Assembly: GCF_008704655.1 (NCBI RefSeq)
Contig: NZ_CP023688.1
Coordinates: 7,322,501 to 7,386,500, forward strand
Reading direction: 5' to 3'
Length of the DNA stretch: 64,000 bases
From: Streptomyces rimosus
Lineage (GTDB): Bacteria; Actinomycetota; Actinomycetes; Streptomycetales; Streptomycetaceae
Shown here: positions 26,573 to 33,977 of the stretch, one piece after another
Layout: each line of letters starts with the position of its first letter
How positions within the stretch are numbered: position 1 is the stretch's first letter
Notes under the pieces: generated by a model
Told to the model about the DNA's origin: nothing
The model's input: only the letters and a program-made list of their open reading frames with translations
Database searches by the model: none
Program-made: the position numbers and the translations under genes

Positions 26573-27715
26573 GTGACCAGCACCCCGGCCCCGCCGCACG
26601 GACAGTCGCCGCTGCGCACGGTCCAGGTGCTGGGCCGCGGCGGCGCGGGCAGCGCCGCCCACGTCCGTTCGCTGGCCGCCGGGCTGGTGGCCCGTGGGGT
26701 CAGGGTGACGGTGTGCGCCCCGCCCGATACGGAAGGCGCGTACGACTACACGGACGCGGGCGCCCGGTTCGTGCCCGTACCGCCGCGCGCCGACCCGGCG
26801 AGCGTCACCTCGCTGCGCGCCGCCTGCGGGGACGCCGACCTGGTGCACGCGCACGGCCTGCGGGCGGGCCTGCGCGCCTCGTTGGCCCTCCAGGGCACAC
26901 GGGGCCGCCAGGTGCCCCTCGTGGTCACCTGGCACACCAAGGCGCCCACGGACGGGCCGGGCGCCCGCCTCGTCCGCCTGCTGGAACGGCGCGTGGCGCG
27001 GGCCGCCGCGGTCGTCCTGGGCGCCTGCTCCGATTTGGTGGACCGGGCGCGCGAGCGCGGCGCCCGGGACGCGCGCCTGGCGCCCGTCGCCATTCCTGCG
27101 CCCCGTCCGGGCGGCCGCCCGCTCACCGCGGAGGACCGCCCGGCCCACAAGCTGCGCGCCGAACTGGGTGCCGTCGACCGCCCCTTGATCCTCGTCGTCG
27201 GCCGCCTGGAGACGCACCAGGGACACGACCTGCTGCTGGACGCGGCGCACGCCTGGTGCGCCCTGGATCCGCAGCCGATGGTCGTGGTCGCGGGGGAGGG
27301 CGGGCTGCGGGCGTCGCTCCAGCGGCGTATCGACGTCGAGGGGCTGCCGGTACGCCTGCTGGGCCGCCGCGACGACGTGCCCGAACTCCTCGCCGCCGCC
27401 GACCTCCTGGTGCTGCCCAGCCGCTGGGAGGCCCGCTCGCTGATCGCCCAGGAGGCGCTGCGGGCCGGGGTGCCGCTGGTCGCCACCGATGTCGGCGGCA
27501 CCCGCGAACTGGTCGGCCGCGCCGCCGAACTGGTCCCGTACGGAGACGCCGCCGCCCTGGCCCGTACGGTCCTCGGTCTGCTCGCCGACCCCGCCCGCCG
27601 GGACACGCTCGCCGCGGCCGGCCGCGCGCAGGCGGCGGGCTGGCCGACCGAGGATGCCACGGTCGCGCAGGTGTTGAGCGTGTACGACGAGCTGATGCAG
27701 CGGCGGGAGGGCTGA
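26573..27715 (+). CDS. Glycosyltransferase family 4 (GT-B) protein
   Basis: This 380-residue GT-B fold retaining glycosyltransferase has an N-terminal acceptor domain (VLGRGGAGSAAHVRSLAAGL, DLVHAHGLRAGL). The C-terminal nucleotide-sugar domain has ILVVGRLETHQGHDLLLDA and the GT4 motif EARSLIAQEALRAGVPLVAT followed by GGTRELV, which carries the E-x7-E type residues. Start GTG 26573. It is probably functionally linked to the MraY-like protein before it. The acceptor and sugar are unknown. Confidence 0.9.
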   Translation: MTSTPAPPHGQSPLRTVQVLGRGGAGSAAHVRSLAAGLVARGVRVTVCAPPDTEGAYDYTDAGARFVPVPPRADPASVTSLRAACGDADLVHAHGLRAGLRASLALQGTRGRQVPLVVTWHTKAPTDGPGARLVRLLERRVARAAAVVLGACSDLVDRARERGARDARLAPVAIPAPRPGGRPLTAEDRPAHKLRAELGAVDRPLILVVGRLETHQGHDLLLDAAHAWCALDPQPMVVVAGEGGLRASLQRRIDVEGLPVRLLGRRDDVPELLAAADLLVLPSRWEARSLIAQEALRAGVPLVATDVGGTRELVGRAAELVPYGDAAALARTVLGLLADPARRDTLAAAGRAQAAGWPTEDATVAQVLSVYDELMQRREG

Positions 27716-27824
27716 GCGCCCGCGAAAAAGGGCCCTTTTCCAGGGCGGCGGTGGGTAGAGTCGCCCGGCACCGCGGACGATCACTGGCCGCGGTCCGACC
27801 CACCCCGTACGACAGGAGACCGCC

Positions 27825-28475
27825 GTGACCGCCGCTCTTCTCGGCTTCGCGCTCTTCGCCCTGCTGGTGACCATCGCACCCGGGCCCGACACCCTGCTGG
27901 TGCTGCGCAACTGCCTGCGCGGTGGCAGGCGGGCCGGGGCGGCCTCCGCCGTCGGCTCCGCGGTGGGCTCGATGGCCTGGGCCGTCGCCGCCGCGGCCGG
28001 GCTGGCGGCGGCGCTCCAGCGCTGGGACGCGGCCTTCATGACCGTACGGCTGGTGGGCGCGGCCTATCTGGTGGTGCTGGGCGCGCAGGCCCTGTGGACG
28101 TACCGGAGGGCGGCCACCGGCAGCACGGAGGCGATGGGGGAGCCCGGCGGCGGGGACCTGACGGCGGTCCGCGCGGCGCGGGCGTTCCGGCAGGGGCTCT
28201 GCAGCTGCCTGCTCAACCCCAAGGTCGGCATCTTCTTCGTGGCCGTCGTCCCCCAATTCCTGCCGGAGGGGCACTCCGTGCTCGGTGTGACGCTGCTCTT
28301 CGGCGTCATCGACGCGGTGATCGCGGCGGGCTGGCTGCTGCTCGTGGCCCTGTGCGCCGGACGGCTGCTCCAGTGGCTGCGGCGGCCCAAGGTGCACCGC
28401 AACCTGGAGCGCGGCACCGGCGGCGTCCTGCTGGCGCTGGGCATCGGCACGGCGGCCGAGACGCTGCGGGCCTGA
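27825..28475 (+). CDS. LysE family amino-acid/threonine exporter
   Basis: This 216-residue LysE/RhtB-type exporter has about six membrane segments. The N-terminal signature is TIAPGPDTLLVLRNCLRGG. The motif SCLLNPKVGIFFVAVVPQFL contains the family's conserved NPK. Start GTG 27825 follows AGGAGA. It ends 23 bp from the convergent PucR gene with a shared hairpin between. The exported substrate is not predictable. Confidence 0.9.
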   Translation: MTAALLGFALFALLVTIAPGPDTLLVLRNCLRGGRRAGAASAVGSAVGSMAWAVAAAAGLAAALQRWDAAFMTVRLVGAAYLVVLGAQALWTYRRAATGSTEAMGEPGGGDLTAVRAARAFRQGLCSCLLNPKVGIFFVAVVPQFLPEGHSVLGVTLLFGVIDAVIAAGWLLLVALCAGRLLQWLRRPKVHRNLERGTGGVLLALGIGTAAETLRA

Positions 28476-28477
28476 GC

Positions 28478-28498
28478 GGGCGTCTTACGGGGACGCCC
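28478..28498. terminator. Hairpin between LysE and PucR genes
   Basis: A 7-bp stem GGGCGTC/GACGCCC (28478-28484 with 28492-28498) with a 7-base loop fills the 23-bp gap between the convergent genes. It is a probable bidirectional terminator of modest strength. Confidence 0.55.
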
Positions 28499-30124
28499 TC
28501 ACCCCCGCTCCGTATGCCGCCGCGCCCGCAGCGCCAGCCGCAGTCCGAGGACCGTCTGCGGGTCGTCCAGGTCCGTGCCCAGCAGTTGGGCGATCCGGGC
28601 CAGGCGGTCGTACAGCGTCTGCCGGTTGACGTTGAGGTCGCGGGCCGTCTCCGCCTTGCGCCCGGCGCTGGCCAGGTACGCCTCCAGCGTCGGCAGCAGC
28701 GGTTGGCGGGCGGACCGGTCGTGGAGCAGCAGCGGGCCGATGGCACGGTCCACGAAGTCCGTCAGCACGCCCTGTTCGCCGTGCTCGCGCATCCGCCAGA
28801 GCAGCAGCTCGATGTCCAGGCGGCGCGCGTCGTGCCAGGGCTGTTCCGGCAGGCCCTGCGCGGCGGCCGCCGCCTCGGTCGCGTGCGCGAGCCCGGGCCC
28901 CGCCGCCGCCCAGTCGCCCGCCGCGCCGACCACGACCACCGGGCGCCGCGCCGCCGGGCGGTCGGCCCCGGCCCGTACGACTCCGGCGCGCAGCGCCTCG
29001 GCCACCCGGTCGGCGACGGCCGTACGGTCCTGGCCCGCGCGCGGCGCCACGAGCAGCGGCACCCGGCCCTCCACCGGCCGTACCCCGAGCAGGACGGGCA
29101 CGCCCAGCGCGGACAGTTCTTCGCGCAGGGCGCGGGCCAGCACTGCCCAACTGCCCGGCGCGGGCAGTTGTGAAGGCAGCAGCATGACCACGGGCACGAT
29201 CGGTTCGGCACCCGGCCGGAAGCCCAGCAGGCGGGCCTGCGCCGGGGCCTCGCCCGCGGTGATCCGGCCCTTCGCCAGGTCGGCCAGGAAGTCGCCGCGC
29301 CCGCGCGCCGCCAGCACCTCTTCCTGGCGGGACTGGAGCATCACGACGGCGAGCAGGTCGGCCAGGCGCTCGGCGGCGATCCGGTGCACCGGCGCCACGG
29401 GCCCGTTCACGGGCAGCAGGACCAGCCGGGCCCGTACGGCATCCGGGCCGGGCCCGCCGCCGGGCACGTCCACCCGCAGGCCGGTCTCCCGCAGCCCCTC
29501 CCACGCCTGGAGGGGGTCGGCGTCCGCGGCACCGCCGTCGTCCGGGCCCGCCGCGTAAAGGGGGCTGCCATCGGGGGCCTCCAGGCAGAGCGGGTTGCCC
29601 GTGAAGGCGGCCAGCCGCCGCAGCACCTCGGGGGCGCCACCGCCGCGCAGCAGGACGTCCGTACAGCTGCGCAGCAGCTCGTCGGCCTGGCGCAGCAGCA
29701 GGTAGTGGCTGTTGACCAGCTCGGTGTGGATCTCCTCGGTGACGACGACGTACGGCACCTCGCGGTGCAGCTGCACCAGCGGCAGGCCGCAGGCCCGCGC
29801 GCTGTCGACGACGGCGGACGGCAGCGCGTCGAAGCGGGAGCCCAGCTCCACGACGAGGGCGGCGATCTCGCGGTCGGCCAGCTCGCGGACGAAGGCGCGC
29901 TGCTCGGAGGGGCGGGCGCCCAGGCCGAGGCCGGTGGTCAGCAGCAGCTCGCCGCCCTTGAGCAGCGAGGCGATATGCGGCACCTCGCCCGCGTGCACCC
30001 AGCGCACGGCGCGGTCCAGACGGTCCTCACCGGCCAGCACCTCGGGCAGCCCCCGCCGCAGCGCGGGCAGCTCCAGCGCCCTGCGCACCGTGATCACCGC
30101 TTCGATCTTCGCTTCCGGCCCCAT
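28499..30124 (-). CDS. PucR family transcriptional regulator
   Basis: This 541-residue regulator has the PucR N-terminal domain (ITVRRALELPALRRGLPEV, then ASLLKGGELLLTTG). A GGDEF-like degenerate middle region follows. The C-terminal PucR helix-turn-helix is DLNVNRQTLYDRLARIAQLL followed by DLDDPQTVLGLRLALRAR. I use ATG 30124, although no good Shine-Dalgarno is present; GTG 30097 is the alternative. Extending further upstream enters the degenerate lacI repeats and is not credible. Such regulators control purine or amino-acid catabolism and sometimes adjacent transport genes; the target here is unknown. Confidence 0.88.
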   Translation of the reverse strand: MGPEAKIEAVITVRRALELPALRRGLPEVLAGEDRLDRAVRWVHAGEVPHIASLLKGGELLLTTGLGLGARPSEQRAFVRELADREIAALVVELGSRFDALPSAVVDSARACGLPLVQLHREVPYVVVTEEIHTELVNSHYLLLRQADELLRSCTDVLLRGGGAPEVLRRLAAFTGNPLCLEAPDGSPLYAAGPDDGGAADADPLQAWEGLRETGLRVDVPGGGPGPDAVRARLVLLPVNGPVAPVHRIAAERLADLLAVVMLQSRQEEVLAARGRGDFLADLAKGRITAGEAPAQARLLGFRPGAEPIVPVVMLLPSQLPAPGSWAVLARALREELSALGVPVLLGVRPVEGRVPLLVAPRAGQDRTAVADRVAEALRAGVVRAGADRPAARRPVVVVGAAGDWAAAGPGLAHATEAAAAAQGLPEQPWHDARRLDIELLLWRMREHGEQGVLTDFVDRAIGPLLLHDRSARQPLLPTLEAYLASAGRKAETARDLNVNRQTLYDRLARIAQLLGTDLDDPQTVLGLRLALRARRHTERG

Positions 30125-30145
30125 GGCGTCGAACGGTACCCGCAG

Positions 30146-30720
30146 TCCGCTATCCGGACGTACCGGTCCGCAGGCCGGGCCCTGGGAGCCGAACCCCTGC
30201 TCATCCCGACTCCCGCACCACCAGCCTCGCCGCCGTGACCACCGGGGCCAGCTCGTCCCGCGCGGCCCATCTTCTCCACGTCCTGGCGCACGGTGGTCAG
30301 CGGTGGACCCGTTATCCGGACGTACCGGCCCGCAGGCAGCCTGGCTCCCCGATCTCCGTCTCACCCCGTCTCCCGCACCACCAGCCTCGCCGCCGTGACC
30401 ACCGGGGCCAGCTCGTCCTGCGCGCCCCCGGCCCCGTGGCCAGACGCCGCAGCAGCCGCGCCACCGGGCGGCCCATTTCCTCCACGCTGGCGCACGGTGG
30501 TCAGCGGCGAGTCCGCTACCCGGACGTACCGGCCCGCAGGCGGCCCGGCCCCCGCCCCCAATCTCCGCCTCATCCCGACTCCCGCACCACCAGCTTCGCC
30601 GCCGTGACCACCGGAGCCAGCTCGTCCCGCGCGGCCCCCGGCCCCGTCGCCAGGCGGCGCAGCAGTAGCCGTGCCATCAGGCGGCCCATTTCCTCCACGT
30701 CCTGGCGGACGGTGGTCAGC
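30146..30720. repeat. Three tandem, degenerate copies of the lacI 3' end plus its downstream spacer
   Basis: The last roughly 46 codons of the LacI gene and about 55 bp beyond its stop occur three times. The genuine gene end is about 30511-30720. Copy 2 is about 30308-30510 and copy 1 about 30146-30307. Shared landmarks are CCGGACGTACCGG followed by CGCAGGC (three times) and CCCGCACCACCAG (near 30212, 30372 and 30583). Stop-codon spacing is 160 and 209 bp; copy 1 lacks about 49 bp between GCGGCCC direct repeats. Copies 1 and 2 are frame-broken. No intact gene lies between PucR and LacI in this 445-bp gap. Confidence 0.88.
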
Positions 30721-31607
30721 GGTGGGTCCGTCCACGCCGCGGGGTCCAGGTCGTCGTAACCCACCACGCCCACGTCCTCCGGCACCCGCCGTCCGTGCGC
30801 CCGCAGTGTCCGCAGGGCGCCGGAGGCCATCAGGTCGGAGCAGACGAAGACGCCGTCCAGGTCGGGGGCGGCGGCGAGGAGTTCGGCCATGGCGCGCTCG
30901 CCGCCCTGCGCGGTGAAGCCGCCGTCCGCGATCAGCCGGGGGTCGGCCGCCGCGGGGGCCAGGGCGTCGCGGTAGCCGTCCAGGCGGTCCTGGGCGGAGG
31001 TCTGGTCGAGCGGGCCGGTGATCACGGCGATCCGGCGGCGGCCGCGGGCGCGCAGATGGCGTACGGCCTGCCGGGCGCCGTCCCGGTTGTCGGTGTCCAC
31101 GTACAGCGCGTCCTCGGCGCCCGCCCAGCCGGGGCGGCCGCCGTAGACCGTGGGCAGGCCGGACGCCTCGGCCATCGCGGGCAGCGGGTCGTCGCGGTGC
31201 AGCGAGAACATCAGCACGCCGTCGGCGTGCCCGGCGGACAGGTAGCGGCCGATGCGCTCGTGGTCGGCGCGGGTCTCCTGGAGGAGGAGCAGCAGCTGGG
31301 TGTCGGCGGCGGACAGTTCCCTGCTGATGCCGCGCAGTTGGCGGCCGAAAAACGGGTCGGCGAAGACCCGGGTCTCCGGTTCGGCGATCACCACGGCGAC
31401 CGCGCCGGTACGCCGGGTCACCAGTGAGCGGGCCGCGCTGTTCGGTACGTATCCCAGGTCGGTGACCGCGCGCCGGACCCGTTCGCGCACCTCACCGCGT
31501 ACGCCGGCACCGCCGTTGACCACGCGTGAGACCGTGGCGCGCGAGACGCCGGCCCGGGCGGCGACCGCTTCCAGCGTCGGCCGCCGCTCATTTGATGCAT
31601 GCACCAT
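30570..31607 (-). CDS. LacI family transcriptional regulator of the beta-glucanase operon
   Basis: This 345-residue regulator starts with a LacI helix-turn-helix (TLEAVAARAGVSRATVSRVV) and hinge helix (SAARSLVTRR). The periplasmic-binding-like effector domain has DPFFGRQLRGIS, GVFVCSDLMASGALRTLR and VGVVGYDD. It is divergent from the GH16-GH64 operon with a 14-bp perfect palindrome between, so it almost certainly controls these genes and itself, probably with a beta-glucan oligosaccharide as inducer (inference). Its 3' end is the parent of the degenerate tandem copies downstream. Confidence 0.92.
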   Translation of the reverse strand: MVHASNERRPTLEAVAARAGVSRATVSRVVNGGAGVRGEVRERVRRAVTDLGYVPNSAARSLVTRRTGAVAVVIAEPETRVFADPFFGRQLRGISRELSAADTQLLLLLQETRADHERIGRYLSAGHADGVLMFSLHRDDPLPAMAEASGLPTVYGGRPGWAGAEDALYVDTDNRDGARQAVRHLRARGRRRIAVITGPLDQTSAQDRLDGYRDALAPAAADPRLIADGGFTAQGGERAMAELLAAAPDLDGVFVCSDLMASGALRTLRAHGRRVPEDVGVVGYDDLDPAAWTDPPLTTVRQDVEEMGRLMARLLLRRLATGPGAARDELAPVVTAAKLVVRESG

Positions 31608-31701
31608 TCAACCCCCGAAGTCGAAATCGGGCCAACTCCTGTGACGATGCCAAGCCTTGACGGCTCGCCGGGAAGTCGGCACTGTGTGCCCCTACGCGGC
31701 G

Positions 31702-31715
31702 TGAGAGCGCTCTCA
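31702..31715. promoter_or_regulatory. LacI-family operator, perfect palindrome
   Basis: TGAGAGCGCTCTCA is a perfect 14-bp palindrome in the divergent lacI/GH16 intergenic region. It resembles the CebR operator TGGGAGCGCTCCCA recalled from Streptomyces, with substitutions at symmetric positions. It lies 67 bases before the GH16 start and 95 bases before the lacI start. Confidence 0.88.
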
Positions 31716-31781
31716 ATCCTTTCAGGCCGCGTGTGAGAACGGAACTCCTCATCACCCCCACCCCGTCGAGGAGCACATGTC

Positions 31782-32747
31782 ATGACCACGAAAATACCGA
31801 CAGGGAGGCGGCTGCGGGCGAGAACCGCGGCAGTGCTCGGTTCGCTCGGCGCCGCCCTCGCCCTTGTCGTCGCCTGGCCCGCCGCCCAGCCCACCGCCAC
31901 GGCCGGCGAACCGGCGGCCACGTTCGCGGAAGTCTGGCGCACCGACTTCAACGGTCCCGCCGGCTCCCGCCCGTCGTCCGGTGACTGGATCATCGACACC
32001 GGCACCGGCTACCCGGGCGGCCCCGCCAACTGGGGCACCGGCGAACGCCAGACCTACACCGACCGCCCCGAGAACCTGCAGCTCGACGGCGCCGGGCATC
32101 TGAAGATCACCGCTCTGAAGAAGAACGGCACCTGGACCTCGGGCCGCATCGAGACCCGCCGCTCGGACTTCACCGCCCCGGCCCGCGGCAAACTGCGCAT
32201 CGAGGCGCGCATCAAGATGCCGGACGTCTCCGGCGACGCCGCGCTCGGCTACTGGCCGGCGTTCTGGACGCTCGGCGACAAGTTCCGCGGCAACTACTGG
32301 AACTGGCCGGGCATCGGCGAGTACGACATCATGGAGAACGTCAACGGGCACAACCGCGTCTGGGGCGTGCTGCACTGCGGCGTCAACCCCGGCGGCCCCT
32401 GCAACGAATCGCAGGGCAAGGGCAATTCCCGCGTCTGCCCGGGCGCCTCCTGCCAGGCCGGTTTCCACACCTACGCCCTGGAACTGGACCGCACCGGTCC
32501 CACCGAATACCTGCACTGGTCCGTGGACGGGCAGCGCTTCCACACCGTCAGCTCCGCCGACATGGACGCCAACACCTGGGCGAACACCACCCACCACGGC
32601 CACTTCATCCTGCTCAACCTCGCGATGGGCGGCGCCTTCCCGGACGGCGTCGCGGGCCGCGCCACCCCCACCGACGCGACACGCCCCGGCGGCTCCCTGC
32701 TCGTCGACCACGTGTCCGTCTCCGTACAGCAAGGAGCCACCGCATGA
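31782..32747 (+). CDS. Secreted GH16 endo-beta-1,3-glucanase (laminarinase-like)
   Basis: This 321-residue secreted hydrolase has an N-terminal signal peptide (RRLRARTAAVLGSLGAALA, cleavage near ATAGEP). A GH16 domain follows with WGTGERQTYT, YWPAFWTLGD and the catalytic GEYDIMENVNG. In the latter, the E-x-D-x-x-E residues act as nucleophile, assisting Asp and acid/base. It matches bacterial laminarinases rather than lichenases. The start ATG 31782 follows GAGGAG. It overlaps the GH64 gene by four bases, so the two enzymes are co-produced. Confidence 0.93.
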   Translation: MTTKIPTGRRLRARTAAVLGSLGAALALVVAWPAAQPTATAGEPAATFAEVWRTDFNGPAGSRPSSGDWIIDTGTGYPGGPANWGTGERQTYTDRPENLQLDGAGHLKITALKKNGTWTSGRIETRRSDFTAPARGKLRIEARIKMPDVSGDAALGYWPAFWTLGDKFRGNYWNWPGIGEYDIMENVNGHNRVWGVLHCGVNPGGPCNESQGKGNSRVCPGASCQAGFHTYALELDRTGPTEYLHWSVDGQRFHTVSSADMDANTWANTTHHGHFILLNLAMGGAFPDGVAGRATPTDATRPGGSLLVDHVSVSVQQGATA

Positions 32748-33916
32748 TCTCCCGTCGTACCCTGCTCGGCGGCCTCGCCGCGAGCGCCGCCGCCGGAGCG
32801 GGCGCAAGCGTCCTCCTGAACAGCACCGCCGGGGCCGCACCGGTCATCGGCGCGGCGGCGGCCGGACTGCCGCTGCGCGTCGTCAACCGGACCGGCCGCT
32901 ACGCCAACAACGCCATCTGGATCTACATCGTCGGCAACACCGGGGGCCAGCAGGTACGGGTCACCGCGAACGGCGACATCAAGCCCATCGCCCTGTCCGA
33001 CAACCGCCCGGACGGCTTCACCGACTACGGCATACCGCTCGCCGCGAACGGCGACACCACCCTGCGCATCCCGCAAATGTCCGGCCGCATCTACGCGTCG
33101 CTCGGCAGCAAGCTGAAGTTCAAGGCCGTGAAGGACGGCAACGGCCGGCCCGCGCTGGCCTACCCGGCCGGCTGGGTGTCCGGCGATCCCAACTACCAGA
33201 TCGTGCACGACTGCGCTGAGTTCACCTACGACCAGGCCGGCATGCACTGCAACACCACGGCCGTCGACATGTTCAGCGTCCCGATGTCCATCCGCCTCGT
33301 CGGCGCCCGCGACCAGACGGCCGGGGCGCTCAAGGCCGGTGCCCGATCCCGGATCTTCTCCGAGATCGGCCGTACGCCCGGCTTCGGCAAGCTCGTCGTC
33401 GGCGACAAGCGCGTCATCGCCCCCAGCCACGGCCTGGACGCCGGGCTGTTCGACGGGAACTACTTCGCGCCGTACATCGACCGCGCCTGGAACGCCTACA
33501 CGTCCAAGGACCTGAAGGTCACCACCAACAGGGGCACCTTCACCGGCCGGGTCAGCGGCAACCAGTTCACCTTCCGCGGCCCCGCCCAGTTCTCCATCGC
33601 CAAGCCCTCCACCCGCGATGTGCTCTTCTGCCACGGCGCCCTGCAAGCCCCCAACGACGGACTGCGCGGCCCGGTCGCCGCGGTGCTCGGCGCCGCCCTC
33701 AACCGCGCCACCCTCGCCGACCACGCGGCCCAGCCCACCACCGACCCGGGCACCTTCTACAAGGGCCAGCTCGCCAACCACTACGCGCGCGTGCTGCACG
33801 AGCAGTCCGCCGACGGCAAGGCGTACGGCTTCGCCTTCGACGACGTGGCCAACTTCGCCTCGTACATCGAGGACGGCGCCCCGCGCGAGATGACACTCAC
33901 GCTGACGGCCTTCTGA
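32744..33916 (+). CDS. Secreted GH64 beta-1,3-glucanase
   Basis: This 390-residue protein has a Tat-type signal (SRRTLLGGLAASAAAG). A beta-rich domain begins LPLRVVNRTGRYANNAIWIY. Segments such as GIPLAANGDTTLRIPQMSGR and FTYDQAGMHCNTTAVDMFSV identify it as a GH64 laminaripentaose-producing-type glucanase. No C-terminal carbohydrate-binding module is present. It overlaps the GH16 gene (ATGA) and ends at a strong hairpin. Together the enzymes would degrade fungal or algal beta-1,3-glucan outside the cell. Confidence 0.88.
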   Translation: MISRRTLLGGLAASAAAGAGASVLLNSTAGAAPVIGAAAAGLPLRVVNRTGRYANNAIWIYIVGNTGGQQVRVTANGDIKPIALSDNRPDGFTDYGIPLAANGDTTLRIPQMSGRIYASLGSKLKFKAVKDGNGRPALAYPAGWVSGDPNYQIVHDCAEFTYDQAGMHCNTTAVDMFSVPMSIRLVGARDQTAGALKAGARSRIFSEIGRTPGFGKLVVGDKRVIAPSHGLDAGLFDGNYFAPYIDRAWNAYTSKDLKVTTNRGTFTGRVSGNQFTFRGPAQFSIAKPSTRDVLFCHGALQAPNDGLRGPVAAVLGAALNRATLADHAAQPTTDPGTFYKGQLANHYARVLHEQSADGKAYGFAFDDVANFASYIEDGAPREMTLTLTAF

Positions 33917-33934
33917 CCGGCGCGAAAACGAGAA

Positions 33935-33964
33935 GAGGGGTCACGGCCGGTGCCGTGACCCCTC
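33935..33964. terminator. Terminator of glucanase operon
   Basis: A 13-bp perfect stem (33935-33947 with 33952-33964) and 4-base loop lies between the convergent GH64 and GH15 genes, so it probably works both ways. Confidence 0.82.
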
Positions 33965-33977
33965 AATCGTGCGCCGA

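Noticed and set aside
22105..26619. 1504-codon minus-strand frame joining the FtsX-like permease to sequence antisense to recN
   Set aside because: The upstream 1000 codons mirror recN and the MraY-like gene; the permease has its own start and ribosome site at 23562.
30235..30759. Plus-strand frame across the lacI tandem copies
   Set aside because: It is read through the repeated lacI 3' ends in antisense, with internal self-repetition, no ribosome site and no domain.
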